Positions 43,106 through 50,841 of a stretch of 64,000 nucleotides of DNA are shown piece by piece (the first letter of the stretch is position 1; each line of letters opens with the position of its first letter). The stretch is from M3007 sp046329435 (GTDB lineage Bacteria > Bacteroidota > Bacteroidia > Chitinophagales > Saprospiraceae). The translations under genes were made by a program, and so were the position numbers. The stretch covers positions 1 to 64,000 of the forward strand of contig JAXLUR010000010.1 of the NCBI GenBank assembly GCA_046329435.1, read 5' to 3'. The notes below the pieces were generated by a model. That model was not told the origin of the DNA. It saw nothing but the letters and a program-made list of their open reading frames with translations, and did not search any database.

Positions 43106-43453
43106 TTATTTGGGCAGGCTTTTAAGCCAGCCGCCGACCATACGACCTATTTCATCTACGCGTTGCGAAAAATCTTTGTACACCAAAGAGTTGTAGTGGC
43201 CGCGTTCGTAGGCCAGTCGATAAAAATGCCGCAGTACTTCAAGTTTCAGATTGACGCGATAGAGCAGTGGGCGTTTGTCGGGAGCAGGCAGGTAATAGGC
43301 TTCGAGCAGCATTTCCAGCAAGTCGGACAAATGGTTTTGCACGCGGTCGCCCAAGGTAAATTTTTGGCTTTTGGGCAAGCGTTCGAGCACGGGTAAGGAA
43401 TATTTAAGCAAATCGTAGGCTTTTGCCACGAGGGTTTCTTTTGTCGTATCCAT
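43106..43453 (-). CDS. avd: DGR accessory variability determinant protein
   Basis: 115 residues, all helical, from the ATG whose complement is the CAT at 43451-43453. The pattern LERLPKSQKFTLGDRVQNHL...LLEMLLEAYY...LRHFYRLAYERG...VDEIGRMVGGWLKSLPK is the Avd four-helix-bundle family related to S23 ribosomal-intervening-sequence proteins. Avd forms a basic pentameric barrel that binds the RT and template RNA. It is coded on the strand opposite to RT and TR, and its start codon overlaps the RT start (CATG), which is unusual. Upstream residues from 43555 would overlap the RT coding sequence and look artificial. Confidence 0.9.
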   Translation of the reverse strand: MDTTKETLVAKAYDLLKYSLPVLERLPKSQKFTLGDRVQNHLSDLLEMLLEAYYLPAPDKRPLLYRVNLKLEVLRHFYRLAYERGHYNSLVYKDFSQRVDEIGRMVGGWLKSLPK

Positions 43454-44564
43454 GAAAACGTATCCGCGACTTTTTGACAAAATTACAGACTGGGACAATT
43501 TAATTCTGGCGGCTAAAAAGGCGCGGCAGGGCAAACGTTTCGATCCTTCGGCCACACGGTTTAGTTTGCGGTTGGAGAGCGAACTTCTGCGTCTTCAGCG
43601 GGAATTGCAAAGCCAAACTTACCGCCCCGGCTTGTATCACACCTTCCTCATCCACGATCCCAAACAGCGCATGATCAGCGCAGCGCCGTTTCGCGACCGG
43701 GTGGTGCACCATGCTTTGGTCAACGTGATCGAGCCGATATTTGAAAAAACGTTTGTACACGACAGTTATGCCAACCGCAAGGGTAAGGGGACGCACCGGG
43801 CCATCGAGCGGTACCAGCATTATGCCCGGCGTTACCCTTGGGTGTTGAAATGCGATATCCGGAAATTTTTCCCCAGTGTGGATCACGCCGTGCTCAAGCG
43901 GGAAATTCGCTGGAAAATTGCCTGCCCTGATACGCTTTGGTTGTGCGACCGGATCATCGACGGTTCCAACACGCAGGAGGCCCCCGGCGTGTACTGGCCG
44001 GGCGATTATTGTATGCCGGGCGCGGCGGAGGTGCAGCTTTGGCCGCGCCGGGGGCTGCCCATCGGCAACCTGACCAGCCAGTTTTGGGCCAATGTGTACC
44101 TGAATCGTTTCGACCATTTCGTGCGGGAGACGCTGCGCGCGCCCGGCTACGTGCGCTACGTCGACGATTTTGTGTTGTTTTCCGGTGATAAAAACTGGCT
44201 GCAGGCGGTGCAGGGGCAGTTGTCGGATTTTCTGCGGGCTCAGCGCCTGGCCTTGCATGCCGACAAGACGCACGTTCATGCAACGGCGAGGGGTGTGCCG
44301 TTTTTGGGTTTCCGGGTTTGGCCGCGCTACCGGGTGGTCAAAAAGGAAAAGACCAGGCGGTTCGAGCGGTATCTGCGCCATCAATTATCGGTACCTATCC
44401 TGGATGGCGCCCGGTTAGAAGCCAGTCTGAACAGCTGGCGGGGTCACGTTCGTTTCGGTCAGCACGCCCGCTTGTGTTATCGGGTGTTTTGGCGGGTCAA
44501 AGCGGCCGGCGTGCCCTTGTTCGGGCATCCGAATGATTCGTGGAGGGTGTTGTGCCGCGCCTGA
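43452..44564 (+). CDS. DGR reverse transcriptase
   Basis: 370 residues. Palm-domain features in order: KCDIRKFFPSVDH (motif A aspartate), the DGR hallmark LPIGNLTSQFWANVYLN (LPIGNLTSQ at residues 202-210, replacing the usual QG of group II intron RTs), and YVDD at 236-239 (metal aspartates). KADKTHV-like thumb entry is seen as LHADKTHVHATARGVPFLGFRVWPRY. The [L/I]GNLTSQ motif specifically marks DGR RTs, which copy TR RNA with A-directed errors. Start ATG 43452, overlapping the divergent avd start. Followed by a 616-bp non-coding repeat region. Confidence 0.97.
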   Translation: MKTYPRLFDKITDWDNLILAAKKARQGKRFDPSATRFSLRLESELLRLQRELQSQTYRPGLYHTFLIHDPKQRMISAAPFRDRVVHHALVNVIEPIFEKTFVHDSYANRKGKGTHRAIERYQHYARRYPWVLKCDIRKFFPSVDHAVLKREIRWKIACPDTLWLCDRIIDGSNTQEAPGVYWPGDYCMPGAAEVQLWPRRGLPIGNLTSQFWANVYLNRFDHFVRETLRAPGYVRYVDDFVLFSGDKNWLQAVQGQLSDFLRAQRLALHADKTHVHATARGVPFLGFRVWPRYRVVKKEKTRRFERYLRHQLSVPILDGARLEASLNSWRGHVRFGQHARLCYRVFWRVKAAGVPLFGHPNDSWRVLCRA

Positions 44565-44584
44565 CCGTAAAATCTACACTCATC

Positions 44585-44653
44585 AGCCGCATCGCGGCTC
44601 AACGTATGTAGCCCCCCGGTCAACCCGGCGGGCGTTGTGCGCCGCATCGCGGC
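44585..44653 (+). repeat. GCCGCATCGCGGC hairpins after the RT gene
   Basis: AGCCGC-ATC-GCGGCT (44585-44599) is a perfect 6-bp hairpin, and GCCGCATCGCGGC recurs at 44641-44653 and in part at 44823-44833. They precede the GATGTTGC repeats and could end the RT transcript. Confidence 0.6.
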
Positions 44654-45001
44654 ATAAGGTATGTTTACCGATGTTGCGTCCCTTCGGGACGGAATCCAGG
44701 CCTGCTTTGGTTTTTGCTACCGATGTTGCATCCCTCCGGGACGGAATCGCGCCATTGAATATACGCTATACAACATTTCACTCATGCCCCCACCCCATAG
44801 AGGCGTAACATCGGTAGAAATCTGCATCGCGGCATAAGGTATGTTTACCGATGTTGCGTCCCTTCGGGACGGAATCCAGGCCTGCTTTGGTTTTTGCTAC
44901 CGATGTTGCATCCCTCCGGGACGGAATCGCGCCATTGAACCATACGCTATACAACATTTCACTCATGCCCCCGCCCCATAGGGGCGCAACATCGGTAGAA
45001 A
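44644..45001 (+). repeat. Two near-identical direct repeats of about 178 bp
   Basis: Copy 1 (44644-44820) and copy 2 (44824-45001) differ by only a few bases and one inserted base. Each begins GCATCGCGGCATAAGGTATG and ends ACATCGGTAGAAA. Each contains three palindromic modules (see next entry). This looks like a recent tandem duplication. Confidence 0.9.
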
Positions 45002-45047
45002 AAAACGCCCCCCAGGCTCCCCGTCCCGGAGGGACGCAACATCGGTA
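44666..45047. repeat. Seven copies of a palindromic REP-like element
   Basis: Consensus TACCGATGTTGCGTCCC then TTCGGGACGGAATC. Plus-strand copies at 44666-44696, 44718-44748, 44846-44876 and 44898-44928. Minus-strand copies, some shortened, at 44790-44816, 44971-44997 and 45021-45047. Each has a CGTCCC/GGGACG stem. No transposase lies in the window. The remaining spacer 45048-45180 has no gene. Confidence 0.85.
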
Positions 45048-45180
45048 GCAACGTATGCAATGGCCCCCGTCCCGTCACACACAATTCAGATTATCTCAAA
45101 ATTAACCCAGGGGCAATGCCACACAAACCGTTGTTTTCTTCGTTATTCGACGTGTTGAACATCGGACGCCTTTACACGAC

Positions 45181-46083
45181 ATGATTTTAACCACCCTCTT
45201 CCTTCTCTTCCTCATCACCATTCAGCCGCCGGACACTCCCCCTGCCGCCATCCCCGTCCATGAAAACATGGCACTCATCCCCGGCGGTACATTTCAGATG
45301 GGCGATCTGTTCAATGAGGGCAGCAATGATGAAAAACCGGTTCACACCGTCACGGTCGATTCTTTCTATCTCTCCAAAACGGAGCTGACTTTCATTGAAT
45401 ACGACGCTTTTTGCAAGGCCACAGGCCGCGAAAAGCCCTCCGACAAGGGATGGGGTCGGGGGCGCCGGCCGGTCATCAACGTGGACTGGTATGATGCCGT
45501 CGAATATTGCAACTGGCTGAGCGCAAAGGAAAATCTGCTGCCGGTGTACACCATCGACAAAACGCGGCAGGACCCCGACAACCAAAGCAGCAACGACGAA
45601 AAAAAATGGATGGTCACGATCGACCGGAGCGCCAGGGGCTACCGTCTGCCCACCGAAGCCGAATGGGAATACGCGGCCCGCGAAGGCGGCAAAAAAGTAC
45701 GTTTCGGCCACGGTCGCGACACGATCGCTCCTTTTGAAGCCAATTTCAACTGCAGTGATTACTACAAAACAAGCTATTCCGTCGCAGGAGAATGTGAGGA
45801 GCAAAAGACTGTGCACGTCGATGAAATGGGCGCCAACAGTTTCGGATTGAAGCACATGACGGGTAATGTCTGGGAATGGTGCCAAGACTGGTACGATGGC
45901 ATGTATTATCGCCAGAGCCATAATGCGCACAACCCGATGGGGCCGGCAAAGGGCGCATACCGCGTCTGTCGTGGCGGCTCATTGGGCTACGGCCCCGAAG
46001 ATTGCCGTGCGGCATCGCGGTACAGGGTTAGCGCCGATACCAGGTTTTACGTACAGGGTTTTCGCGTGGCCAGAAGCCGGTAA
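45181..46083 (+). CDS. Second exported SUMF1/FGE-fold protein, paralogue of the DGR target
   Basis: 300 residues. MILTTLFLLFLITIQ is a signal peptide, and a short linker leads straight into the SUMF1 fold (IPGGTFQMGDLF, RLPTEAEWEYAAREGGKKVRFG, TGNVWEWCQDWYDG, CRGGSLGYGPEDCRAASR). It aligns over its whole fold with the DGR target, including RGRRPVINVDWYDAVEYCNWLSA, but lacks the TPR-like unit, the coiled coil and the YPES motif. Its last 112 bases match the template frame but carry about 20 differences at non-adenine positions as well as 21 at adenines, so it is not a current product of this TR. Probably an older or inactivated target. Confidence 0.88.
   Translation: MILTTLFLLFLITIQPPDTPPAAIPVHENMALIPGGTFQMGDLFNEGSNDEKPVHTVTVDSFYLSKTELTFIEYDAFCKATGREKPSDKGWGRGRRPVINVDWYDAVEYCNWLSAKENLLPVYTIDKTRQDPDNQSSNDEKKWMVTIDRSARGYRLPTEAEWEYAAREGGKKVRFGHGRDTIAPFEANFNCSDYYKTSYSVAGECEEQKTVHVDEMGANSFGLKHMTGNVWEWCQDWYDGMYYRQSHNAHNPMGPAKGAYRVCRGGSLGYGPEDCRAASRYRVSADTRFYVQGFRVARSR
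45963..46074 (+). other. Diverged VR-like 3' end of the second SUMF1 gene
   Basis: Same length (112) and codon register as the TR, and the final 12 bases CGCGTGGCCAGA are identical to the TR. The AAY positions of the TR again correspond to varied residues (GYG, D, S, Y, VS, DT, FYV), but synonymous differences such as CGC/CGT and GGT/GGC show long separation. Confidence 0.75.
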
Positions 46084-46093
46084 TTCCTTTGCC

Positions 46094-46903
46094 TCAGCCC
46101 GCTTCCCCCCGCGCCGCATCCATCATTTCCCGCAAATTCTCGCCCACGATACGGTGTCCTTCATCCACCAGAAACAACTGCATGTTGGGCACGGCATCGG
46201 TCATTTTCTTGAGCGTTTTGAAACGGATCATTTCGTCTTTGGCGCCGAAATACACATCAACAGGAATTGCCGAGTCGTGCAAAAGGGCTTTGATGCGCCG
46301 CCGCCGCAGGTAAAACGTGCTCAGGGCAAACCAGCAACCGAAAGTGCGGCGGAAGCGGTCGGGGCGCGTAAGGTTGAATTGTAAAAAATTGACAATCAGC
46401 CCCGGCACCAGTCCGACGTGTCGGCCCCAGCGCATGAGCCGGATAAACCAGCCGGGCTTGCGCAGCAGCCGGGCAAACAAGTGCCGCACCCAGAGCGGTG
46501 TGTGCACGGCCATCCACATGCCTTTGGTGTTGATGCCGTCGGGCGAAAGCAGGTACAGTTTGTCCATCCGGTTGATAAACTCTGGCAGCAGGGCCTGAAC
46601 GATGCGCGCTCCGAAGCTGAACCCCATCAGGTTGAACCGCTCCTTGCCTTCATGCGCCACGATTTGCCGGACGATGGCGGCGATTTCTTCCTTGTAAAAC
46701 GTATCGTTCTGCCATTCCGTCTGGCCGTGAAAGGGCAGGTCGAAGGCTACAACCGTATAGTTTTTGGCCAAAGCTTCGGCCAGCACGGCGAAAAGCCGTG
46801 CACGGTCGCCAAACCCGTGTACGGCCACGAGCAGGCGTTCGCCGGCCCCGAAGCGCAAACAATGGATGCGATGTTGCTGAAAATCTAGATAATAGGAAGT
46901 CAA
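46094..46903 (-). CDS. Alpha/beta hydrolase
   Basis: 269 residues. The hydrolase oxyanion segment is VAVHGFGD, the nucleophile elbow GFSFGA puts Ser at residue 96, and the catalytic acid and base are likely in FGAKDEMIR and DEGHRIVGEN. The start appears to be TTG at 46903, whose TG overlaps the TGA stop of the upstream regulator (TTGA). No ATG is available before the conserved core, so translational coupling is likely. Substrate unknown. Convergent with the second SUMF1 gene, 10 bp apart. Confidence 0.85.
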   Translation of the reverse strand: MTSYYLDFQQHRIHCLRFGAGERLLVAVHGFGDRARLFAVLAEALAKNYTVVAFDLPFHGQTEWQNDTFYKEEIAAIVRQIVAHEGKERFNLMGFSFGARIVQALLPEFINRMDKLYLLSPDGINTKGMWMAVHTPLWVRHLFARLLRKPGWFIRLMRWGRHVGLVPGLIVNFLQFNLTRPDRFRRTFGCWFALSTFYLRRRRIKALLHDSAIPVDVYFGAKDEMIRFKTLKKMTDAVPNMQLFLVDEGHRIVGENLREMMDAARGEAG

Positions 46904-47601
46904 TCGTCAACCCTGAATTTAAATCCTACACCGTGGATATTTTCGATCTTGATATGCTCGTCCTGCGACAGGTACTTGCGCAGGCGTGAAATAAAAACAT
47001 CGAGGCTTCTGCCCAGAAAATAGTCGTCTTTGCCCCAGATGGTTTCGAGAATAAAAGAGCGTTTGACCACCTGGTTGCGGTTTTCGTTGAGGAGTTTAAG
47101 CAGGTCGGCTTCTTTCTGGGTGAGGGTTTCGGCCAGGTCGCCAAAGGCAAGGCTCAGGTTTTTGTAATCGAAGGTGTACTGGCCGATGCTGACGGGTTTG
47201 TTGCCGCGCAGGATATTGGCATATTTGGTGCGGCGCAGGAAAATGTCAATTTTCAGCAAAAGTTCTTCGATGCTGAACGGCTTGGTGATGTAATCGTCGG
47301 CGCCGATGGTCAGGCCCTGTATCTTGTCCTGCTTCATGCTTTTGGCCGTAAGGAAAATAATAGGCACCTGATCGTCGCGCTTTCGGATCTCCTGGGCCAG
47401 GGTAAAGCCGTCCACTTCGGGCAGCATCACGTCGAGAATGCAGAGGTCGAACTTTTGGCCGGAGCGAATGATATCGAGGGCTTTTTGCCCGTCTTCGGCA
47501 TAAGTAACCTCGTAGCCGTTGAGTTCGAGGTTGTCGCGGGTGACGTAGCTGAGGCTTTCGTCGTCTTCGACGTAAAACAGATGCGCTTTGTTGTCGGCCA
47601 T
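46900..47601 (-). CDS. OmpR-family response regulator
   Basis: 233 residues. The receiver domain (about 1-120) has the acidic pair in FYVEDDES, the phosphoacceptor D57 in DLCILDVMLPEVDG and the lysine in DDYITKPFS. The C-terminal winged-helix domain (about 140-233) has LTQKEADLLKLL and SLDVFISRLRKYLS. ATG 47601 is preferred. No histidine kinase lies nearby, so the partner is elsewhere. Its stop overlaps the start of the alpha/beta hydrolase, so the two form an operon. Confidence 0.93.
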   Translation of the reverse strand: MADNKAHLFYVEDDESLSYVTRDNLELNGYEVTYAEDGQKALDIIRSGQKFDLCILDVMLPEVDGFTLAQEIRKRDDQVPIIFLTAKSMKQDKIQGLTIGADDYITKPFSIEELLLKIDIFLRRTKYANILRGNKPVSIGQYTFDYKNLSLAFGDLAETLTQKEADLLKLLNENRNQVVKRSFILETIWGKDDYFLGRSLDVFISRLRKYLSQDEHIKIENIHGVGFKFRVDD

Positions 47602-47676
47602 GCGGATACGGATTTGGCGGGAGAATTGATAGGGTAGGGGGCAAACATAAATAAGATACGGCAAACGGCCAATTCG

Positions 47677-48306
47677 CTATCGCTTGCGCACCAGCATCAA
47701 TCCGTCGCGCAGGGGCAACAACAAATTTTCCACGCGCGGGTCGGCGGTAAGCGCCGTGTTGAAAACATCGAGGGCCCGGGCTGTTGCGTCGGCGACGGGC
47801 TGCTGTGCCACCTTGCCGTCCCATAGCACGTTATCGGCCAGCAAAAAGCCGCCGGGGCGCAGTTTGGGCAGCGCCAGTTCGTAATGCCGCTGATAGTCCA
47901 GTTTGCCGGCGTCGAGAAAGACGAGATCGAAGGTTTCGTCGAGGGCCGGCACGATTTGCGCGGCGTCGCCGATGTGCAGGCGTATCCTCGCTTCGAGTCC
48001 CGATTTTTCTAAATAGGTGCGAAGCAGGGGTTCAAGTTCGTCATCGATTTCGATGGTATGCAACAAGCCGTCGTCGGTCAACCCTTGTGCAAGGCAAATG
48101 GCGGAGTACCCTGTAAAGGCGCCGATTTCGAGAATCCGGCGCGGCCGTATCATCTGGCTGATGAAACGGAGGAGCATCCCTTGATAGGGCCCCGACAGCA
48201 TTTGGGGGTGCAGGGTGCGAAGATGCGTCTGGCGTTGCAATTCGTCGAGCACCGGATCGACCGGCGAAGTATGCCTCAGACAGTAGTCCCAAACCTGATT
48301 ATGCAT
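47677..48306 (-). CDS. SAM-dependent O-methyltransferase (class I, CCoAOMT-like)
   Basis: 209 residues. The SAM-binding motif I is ILEIGAFTGYSAICLAQGL, followed by the acidic ribose contact in TIEIDDELEP and FDLVFLDAGKLDYQRHYELALPKLRPGG, where the metal-binding aspartate and lysine lie. The caffeoyl-CoA O-methyltransferase-type family includes small-molecule and catechol methyltransferases in bacteria. ATG at 48306. It is the first gene of a minus-strand run with the regulator and hydrolase, 75 bp upstream of the regulator start. Confidence 0.92.
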   Translation of the reverse strand: MHNQVWDYCLRHTSPVDPVLDELQRQTHLRTLHPQMLSGPYQGMLLRFISQMIRPRRILEIGAFTGYSAICLAQGLTDDGLLHTIEIDDELEPLLRTYLEKSGLEARIRLHIGDAAQIVPALDETFDLVFLDAGKLDYQRHYELALPKLRPGGFLLADNVLWDGKVAQQPVADATARALDVFNTALTADPRVENLLLPLRDGLMLVRKR

Positions 48307-48385
48307 ATTATATAAGGTATAAAAGCCTCTAAACCGGGCCCCGGCAAAGTTTAGCTTAAATTTTCAGGCTTTTTTTAAAAATTCT

Positions 48386-48416
48386 TTTTCAGCTTCAAAG
48401 TAAAGCCTTACCTTTG
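48386..48416 (+). promoter_or_regulatory. Promoter of the tRNA-tuf cluster
   Basis: TTTC at 48386-48389 (TTTTTC run), 19 bases, then an exact TACCTTTG at 48409-48416. It lies 95 bp upstream of the first tRNA. Confidence 0.6.
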
Positions 48417-48511
48417 CACACGCTTTTCGAGGGGGGTCATAAAGATCCAGTTGAAAGCAAGTTGTTTGAATCTTCTTTTCCTGAAAAACCAGCCTGTGGA
48501 GGCGAAAAACT

Positions 48512-48584
48512 GCCAGTGTAGCTCAGTTGGTAGAGCAGCTGATTTGTAATCAGCTGGTCGGGGGTTCGAGTCCCTCCACTGGCT
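48512..48584 (+). tRNA. tRNA-Thr (TGT)
   Basis: 73 bases. Acceptor GCCAGTG pairs with CACTGGC. Anticodon loop TTTGTAA gives TGT. GGTTCGAGTCC T-arm. The CCA end is not encoded. A hairpin TCAAATCT/AGATTTGA begins in the discriminator base. Confidence 0.97.
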
Positions 48585-48670
48585 CAAATCTGTGAAGATT
48601 TGAGGTACATTAATTCATGCTGTTAAAAGCCGGCTGATCGGAATTAATGTTTCTCAAAGCCTCGAAACAA

Positions 48671-48754
48671 GGGGGTGCCCCGGAGTTGGAGAGCCGGGCC
48701 AGACTGTAAATCTGGTGCTTGACCGCTGAGTAGGTTCGAATCCCACCACCCCCA
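48671..48754 (+). tRNA. tRNA-Tyr (GTA)
   Basis: 84 bases with a long variable arm, as expected for bacterial tRNA-Tyr. Acceptor GGGGGTG with CACCCCC; anticodon loop CTGTAAA gives GTA. Before it, CATTAATTC (48609-48617) pairs with GAATTAATG (48641-48649). Confidence 0.96.
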
Positions 48755-48760
48755 CATTTT

Positions 48761-48818
48761 GAGTGATGAACGATGAGTGATGACTTTAAAACAGCTCATC
48801 ACTCATTGTTCATCACTC
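48761..48818 (+). repeat. 23-bp hairpin between tRNA-Tyr and tRNA-Gly
   Basis: GAGTGATGAACGATGAGTGA-TGA (48761-48783, dash at base 20) pairs along its full length with 48796-48818, with one G-U wobble and a 12-base loop. The sequence is built from the word TCATCACTCAT. A processing site or attenuator is possible. Confidence 0.85.
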
Positions 48819-48829
48819 ATTACTAATTC

Positions 48830-48902
48830 GCGGTGGTAGCTCAGTTGGTAGAGCGTCAGCCTTCCAAGCTGAATGTCGCGAGTTCGAATCTCGTCCGCCG
48901 CT
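48830..48902 (+). tRNA. tRNA-Gly (TCC)
   Basis: 73 bases. Acceptor GCGGTGG with CCGCCGC (one T-G pair); anticodon loop CTTCCAA gives TCC; AGTTCGAATCT T-arm. Confidence 0.96.
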
Positions 48903-49003
48903 CCTATCGTTGGTTGTTGTTTGTTGTTCGTTTGCGGTACGCTTTCCTTCGAGACAATAGTCCAAAAACAAACATCGACAACGAGCAGTCGAACTATTAA
49001 TTT

Positions 49004-49075
<72 letters not shown>

Positions 49076-49128
49076 CGAAGTAATTCTTCATTTTTTCACC
49101 AAACGTTTGATTTTCAAACTTAATTACA

Positions 49129-50325
49129 ATGGCAAAAGAGACATTTGTCCGCACCAAACCGCACGTAAATATTGGTACGATTGGCCACGTGGACCACGGT
49201 AAAACTACGCTGACTGCCGCTATTACATATGTGTTGTCGGCAAAAGGTCTGGCCAAAAAAACGGACTACGCGTCCATCGATGCTGCTCCTGAAGAAAAAG
49301 AGCGCGGTATCACGATCAACACCGCTCACGTTGAATACGAAACCGATAAGCGCCACTATGCTCACGTGGACTGCCCCGGCCACGCTGACTACGTGAAAAA
49401 CATGATCACGGGTGCCGCTCAAATGGACGGCGCCATCCTCGTCTGCGCCGCTACTGACGGCCCGATGCCCCAGACCCGCGAACACATCCTGCTGGCCCGC
49501 CAGGTAGGTGTACCCAAAATCGTGGTGTTCATGAACAAAGTTGACCTTGTGGACGACCCGGAAATGCTCGAGCTGGTTGACATGGAACTCCGCGAACTGC
49601 TGAGCTCCTATGGCTTCGACGGCGACAACGCTTCCATCATCCAGGGTTCGGCACTCAAAGCCCTCGAAGGCTCGGCCGAATGGACGAAGAAAATCGAAGA
49701 GCTCATGGATGCTTGCGACAACGACATCCCCGAGCCCGTTCGCGAAGTTGAAAAACCCTTCCTCATGCCGGTGGAAGACGTGTTCACCATCACCGGTCGC
49801 GGTACCGTTGCTACGGGCCGTATCGAGCGCGGTGTAATCAACGTCGGTGACGCTGTCGAAATCATCGGTATGATGAAAGACGGCGAAAAGCCCCTCAACT
49901 CCACCATCACGGGTGTGGAAATGTTCCGCAAAATCCTTGATCGCGGTGAAGCTGGCGACAACGCCGGTCTGCTCCTCCGCGGTATCGATAAAGAGCAAAT
50001 CAAGCGCGGTATGGTTATCTGCAAGCCGGGTAGCGTAAAACCGCACAAACACTTCAAGTGCTCGGTTTACGTCCTCTCGAAAGAAGAAGGTGGCCGCCAC
50101 ACGCCGTTCTTCAACGGCTACCGCCCGCAGTTCTACTTCCGTACGACCGACGTAACCGGCGACGTGACACTCCCGGCTAACGTAGAAATGGTTATGCCCG
50201 GTGACAACATCGAACTCGAAGTGAAACTCCTCAACACCATCGCTCTCGAAAAAGGTCTGCGCTTCGCTATCCGCGAAGGTGGCCGTACGGTAGGCGCTGG
50301 TCAGGTGACGGATATCCTCGACTAA
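49129..50325 (+). CDS. tuf: Elongation factor Tu
   Basis: 398 residues. The G domain opens with GHVDHGKTTL, has the switch I DAAPEEKERGITI and the G3 DCPGHADYV, then NKVDL (G4). Domain 2 and 3 markers GRGTVATGRIERG and the C-terminal RTVGAGQVTDILD are intact. EF-Tu delivers aminoacyl-tRNA to the ribosome. The context tRNA-tuf-tRNA-secE-nusG-ribosomal proteins is the standard arrangement. Near-uniform codon use marks a highly expressed gene. Confidence 0.98.
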   Translation: MAKETFVRTKPHVNIGTIGHVDHGKTTLTAAITYVLSAKGLAKKTDYASIDAAPEEKERGITINTAHVEYETDKRHYAHVDCPGHADYVKNMITGAAQMDGAILVCAATDGPMPQTREHILLARQVGVPKIVVFMNKVDLVDDPEMLELVDMELRELLSSYGFDGDNASIIQGSALKALEGSAEWTKKIEELMDACDNDIPEPVREVEKPFLMPVEDVFTITGRGTVATGRIERGVINVGDAVEIIGMMKDGEKPLNSTITGVEMFRKILDRGEAGDNAGLLLRGIDKEQIKRGMVICKPGSVKPHKHFKCSVYVLSKEEGGRHTPFFNGYRPQFYFRTTDVTGDVTLPANVEMVMPGDNIELEVKLLNTIALEKGLRFAIREGGRTVGAGQVTDILD

Positions 50326-50343
50326 TATTAGCAAGCAGCAGCA

Positions 50344-50385
50344 GGCAGTAGCAGCAGACAATTCAAATTGTCTGCTGCCGCTGCC
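50344..50385 (+). terminator. Hairpin between tuf and tRNA-Trp
   Basis: About 20 bp: GGCAGTAGCAGCAGACAATT (50344-50363) pairs with the arm ending 50385, with one mismatch and one wobble; the loop is CA. There is no T-tract after it, so it may rather guide processing of the tRNA that starts at 50401. Confidence 0.6.
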
Positions 50386-50400
50386 AACTGCGCTTCAAAC

Positions 50401-50473
50401 AGGGGCATAGCTCAATTGGTAGAGTGGCGGTCTCCAAAACCGCAGGCTGCGGGTTCGAGCCCTGCTGCCCCTG
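50401..50473 (+). tRNA. tRNA-Trp (CCA)
   Basis: 73 bases. Acceptor AGGGGCA with TGCCCCT; anticodon loop CTCCAAA gives CCA; GGTTCGAGCCC T-arm. Confidence 0.97.
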
Positions 50474-50509
50474 CTGAGTAAAAACGTTGTTCGTTTTTCG
50501 CTGATCGAT

Positions 50510-50544
50510 GTTCGTTGCCGCACTAAGCGACAACGAACTTTTTT
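50510..50544 (+). terminator. Terminator after tRNA-Trp
   Basis: GTTCGTTG/CAACGAAC stem (50510-50517 with 50531-50538) plus CGC/GCG with one mismatch, followed by TTTTTT. The motif GTTCGTTG recurs in the nearby spacers. Confidence 0.75.
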
Positions 50545-50602
50545 AACGAAAACAGCTTGCTTCAACGAACAACTTCCAACTTTCAACCATCAACAATCTA
50601 CG

Positions 50603-50806
50603 ATGGATAAATTGACGCTTTACCTGAAAGAAAGCTACCACGAGCTGGTCAAAAACGTTTCCTGGCCCACCACGTCACAACTGATTGAAAGTACGATCGT
50701 GGTGATCGTAACGGCAGGCCTCCTCGCTCTGCTCATTTTCCTCATGGATATGATCAGCGGCCTCGTGTTCAAAAATATTTACGGCATCTGGGGCGGTATC
50801 AACTGA
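50603..50806 (+). CDS. secE: Preprotein translocase subunit SecE
   Basis: 67 residues: an amphipathic N-terminal helix (YLKESYHELVKNVSWPTTSQL, core KESYHELVKNVSWPT) and one membrane helix (STIVVIVTAGLLALLIFLMD). It clamps SecY in the Sec channel. It lies upstream of nusG, as in most bacteria. Confidence 0.95.
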   Translation: MDKLTLYLKESYHELVKNVSWPTTSQLIESTIVVIVTAGLLALLIFLMDMISGLVFKNIYGIWGGIN

Positions 50807-50841
50807 TAAATCCCTAAAGCCCAATTGCACCCGGCACAACC

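Noticed and set aside
44640..45050. Regularly spaced repeats resembling a CRISPR array
   Set aside because: The repeated units occur in both orientations, spacing is irregular, the 178-bp copies include the spacers, and no cas genes are nearby.
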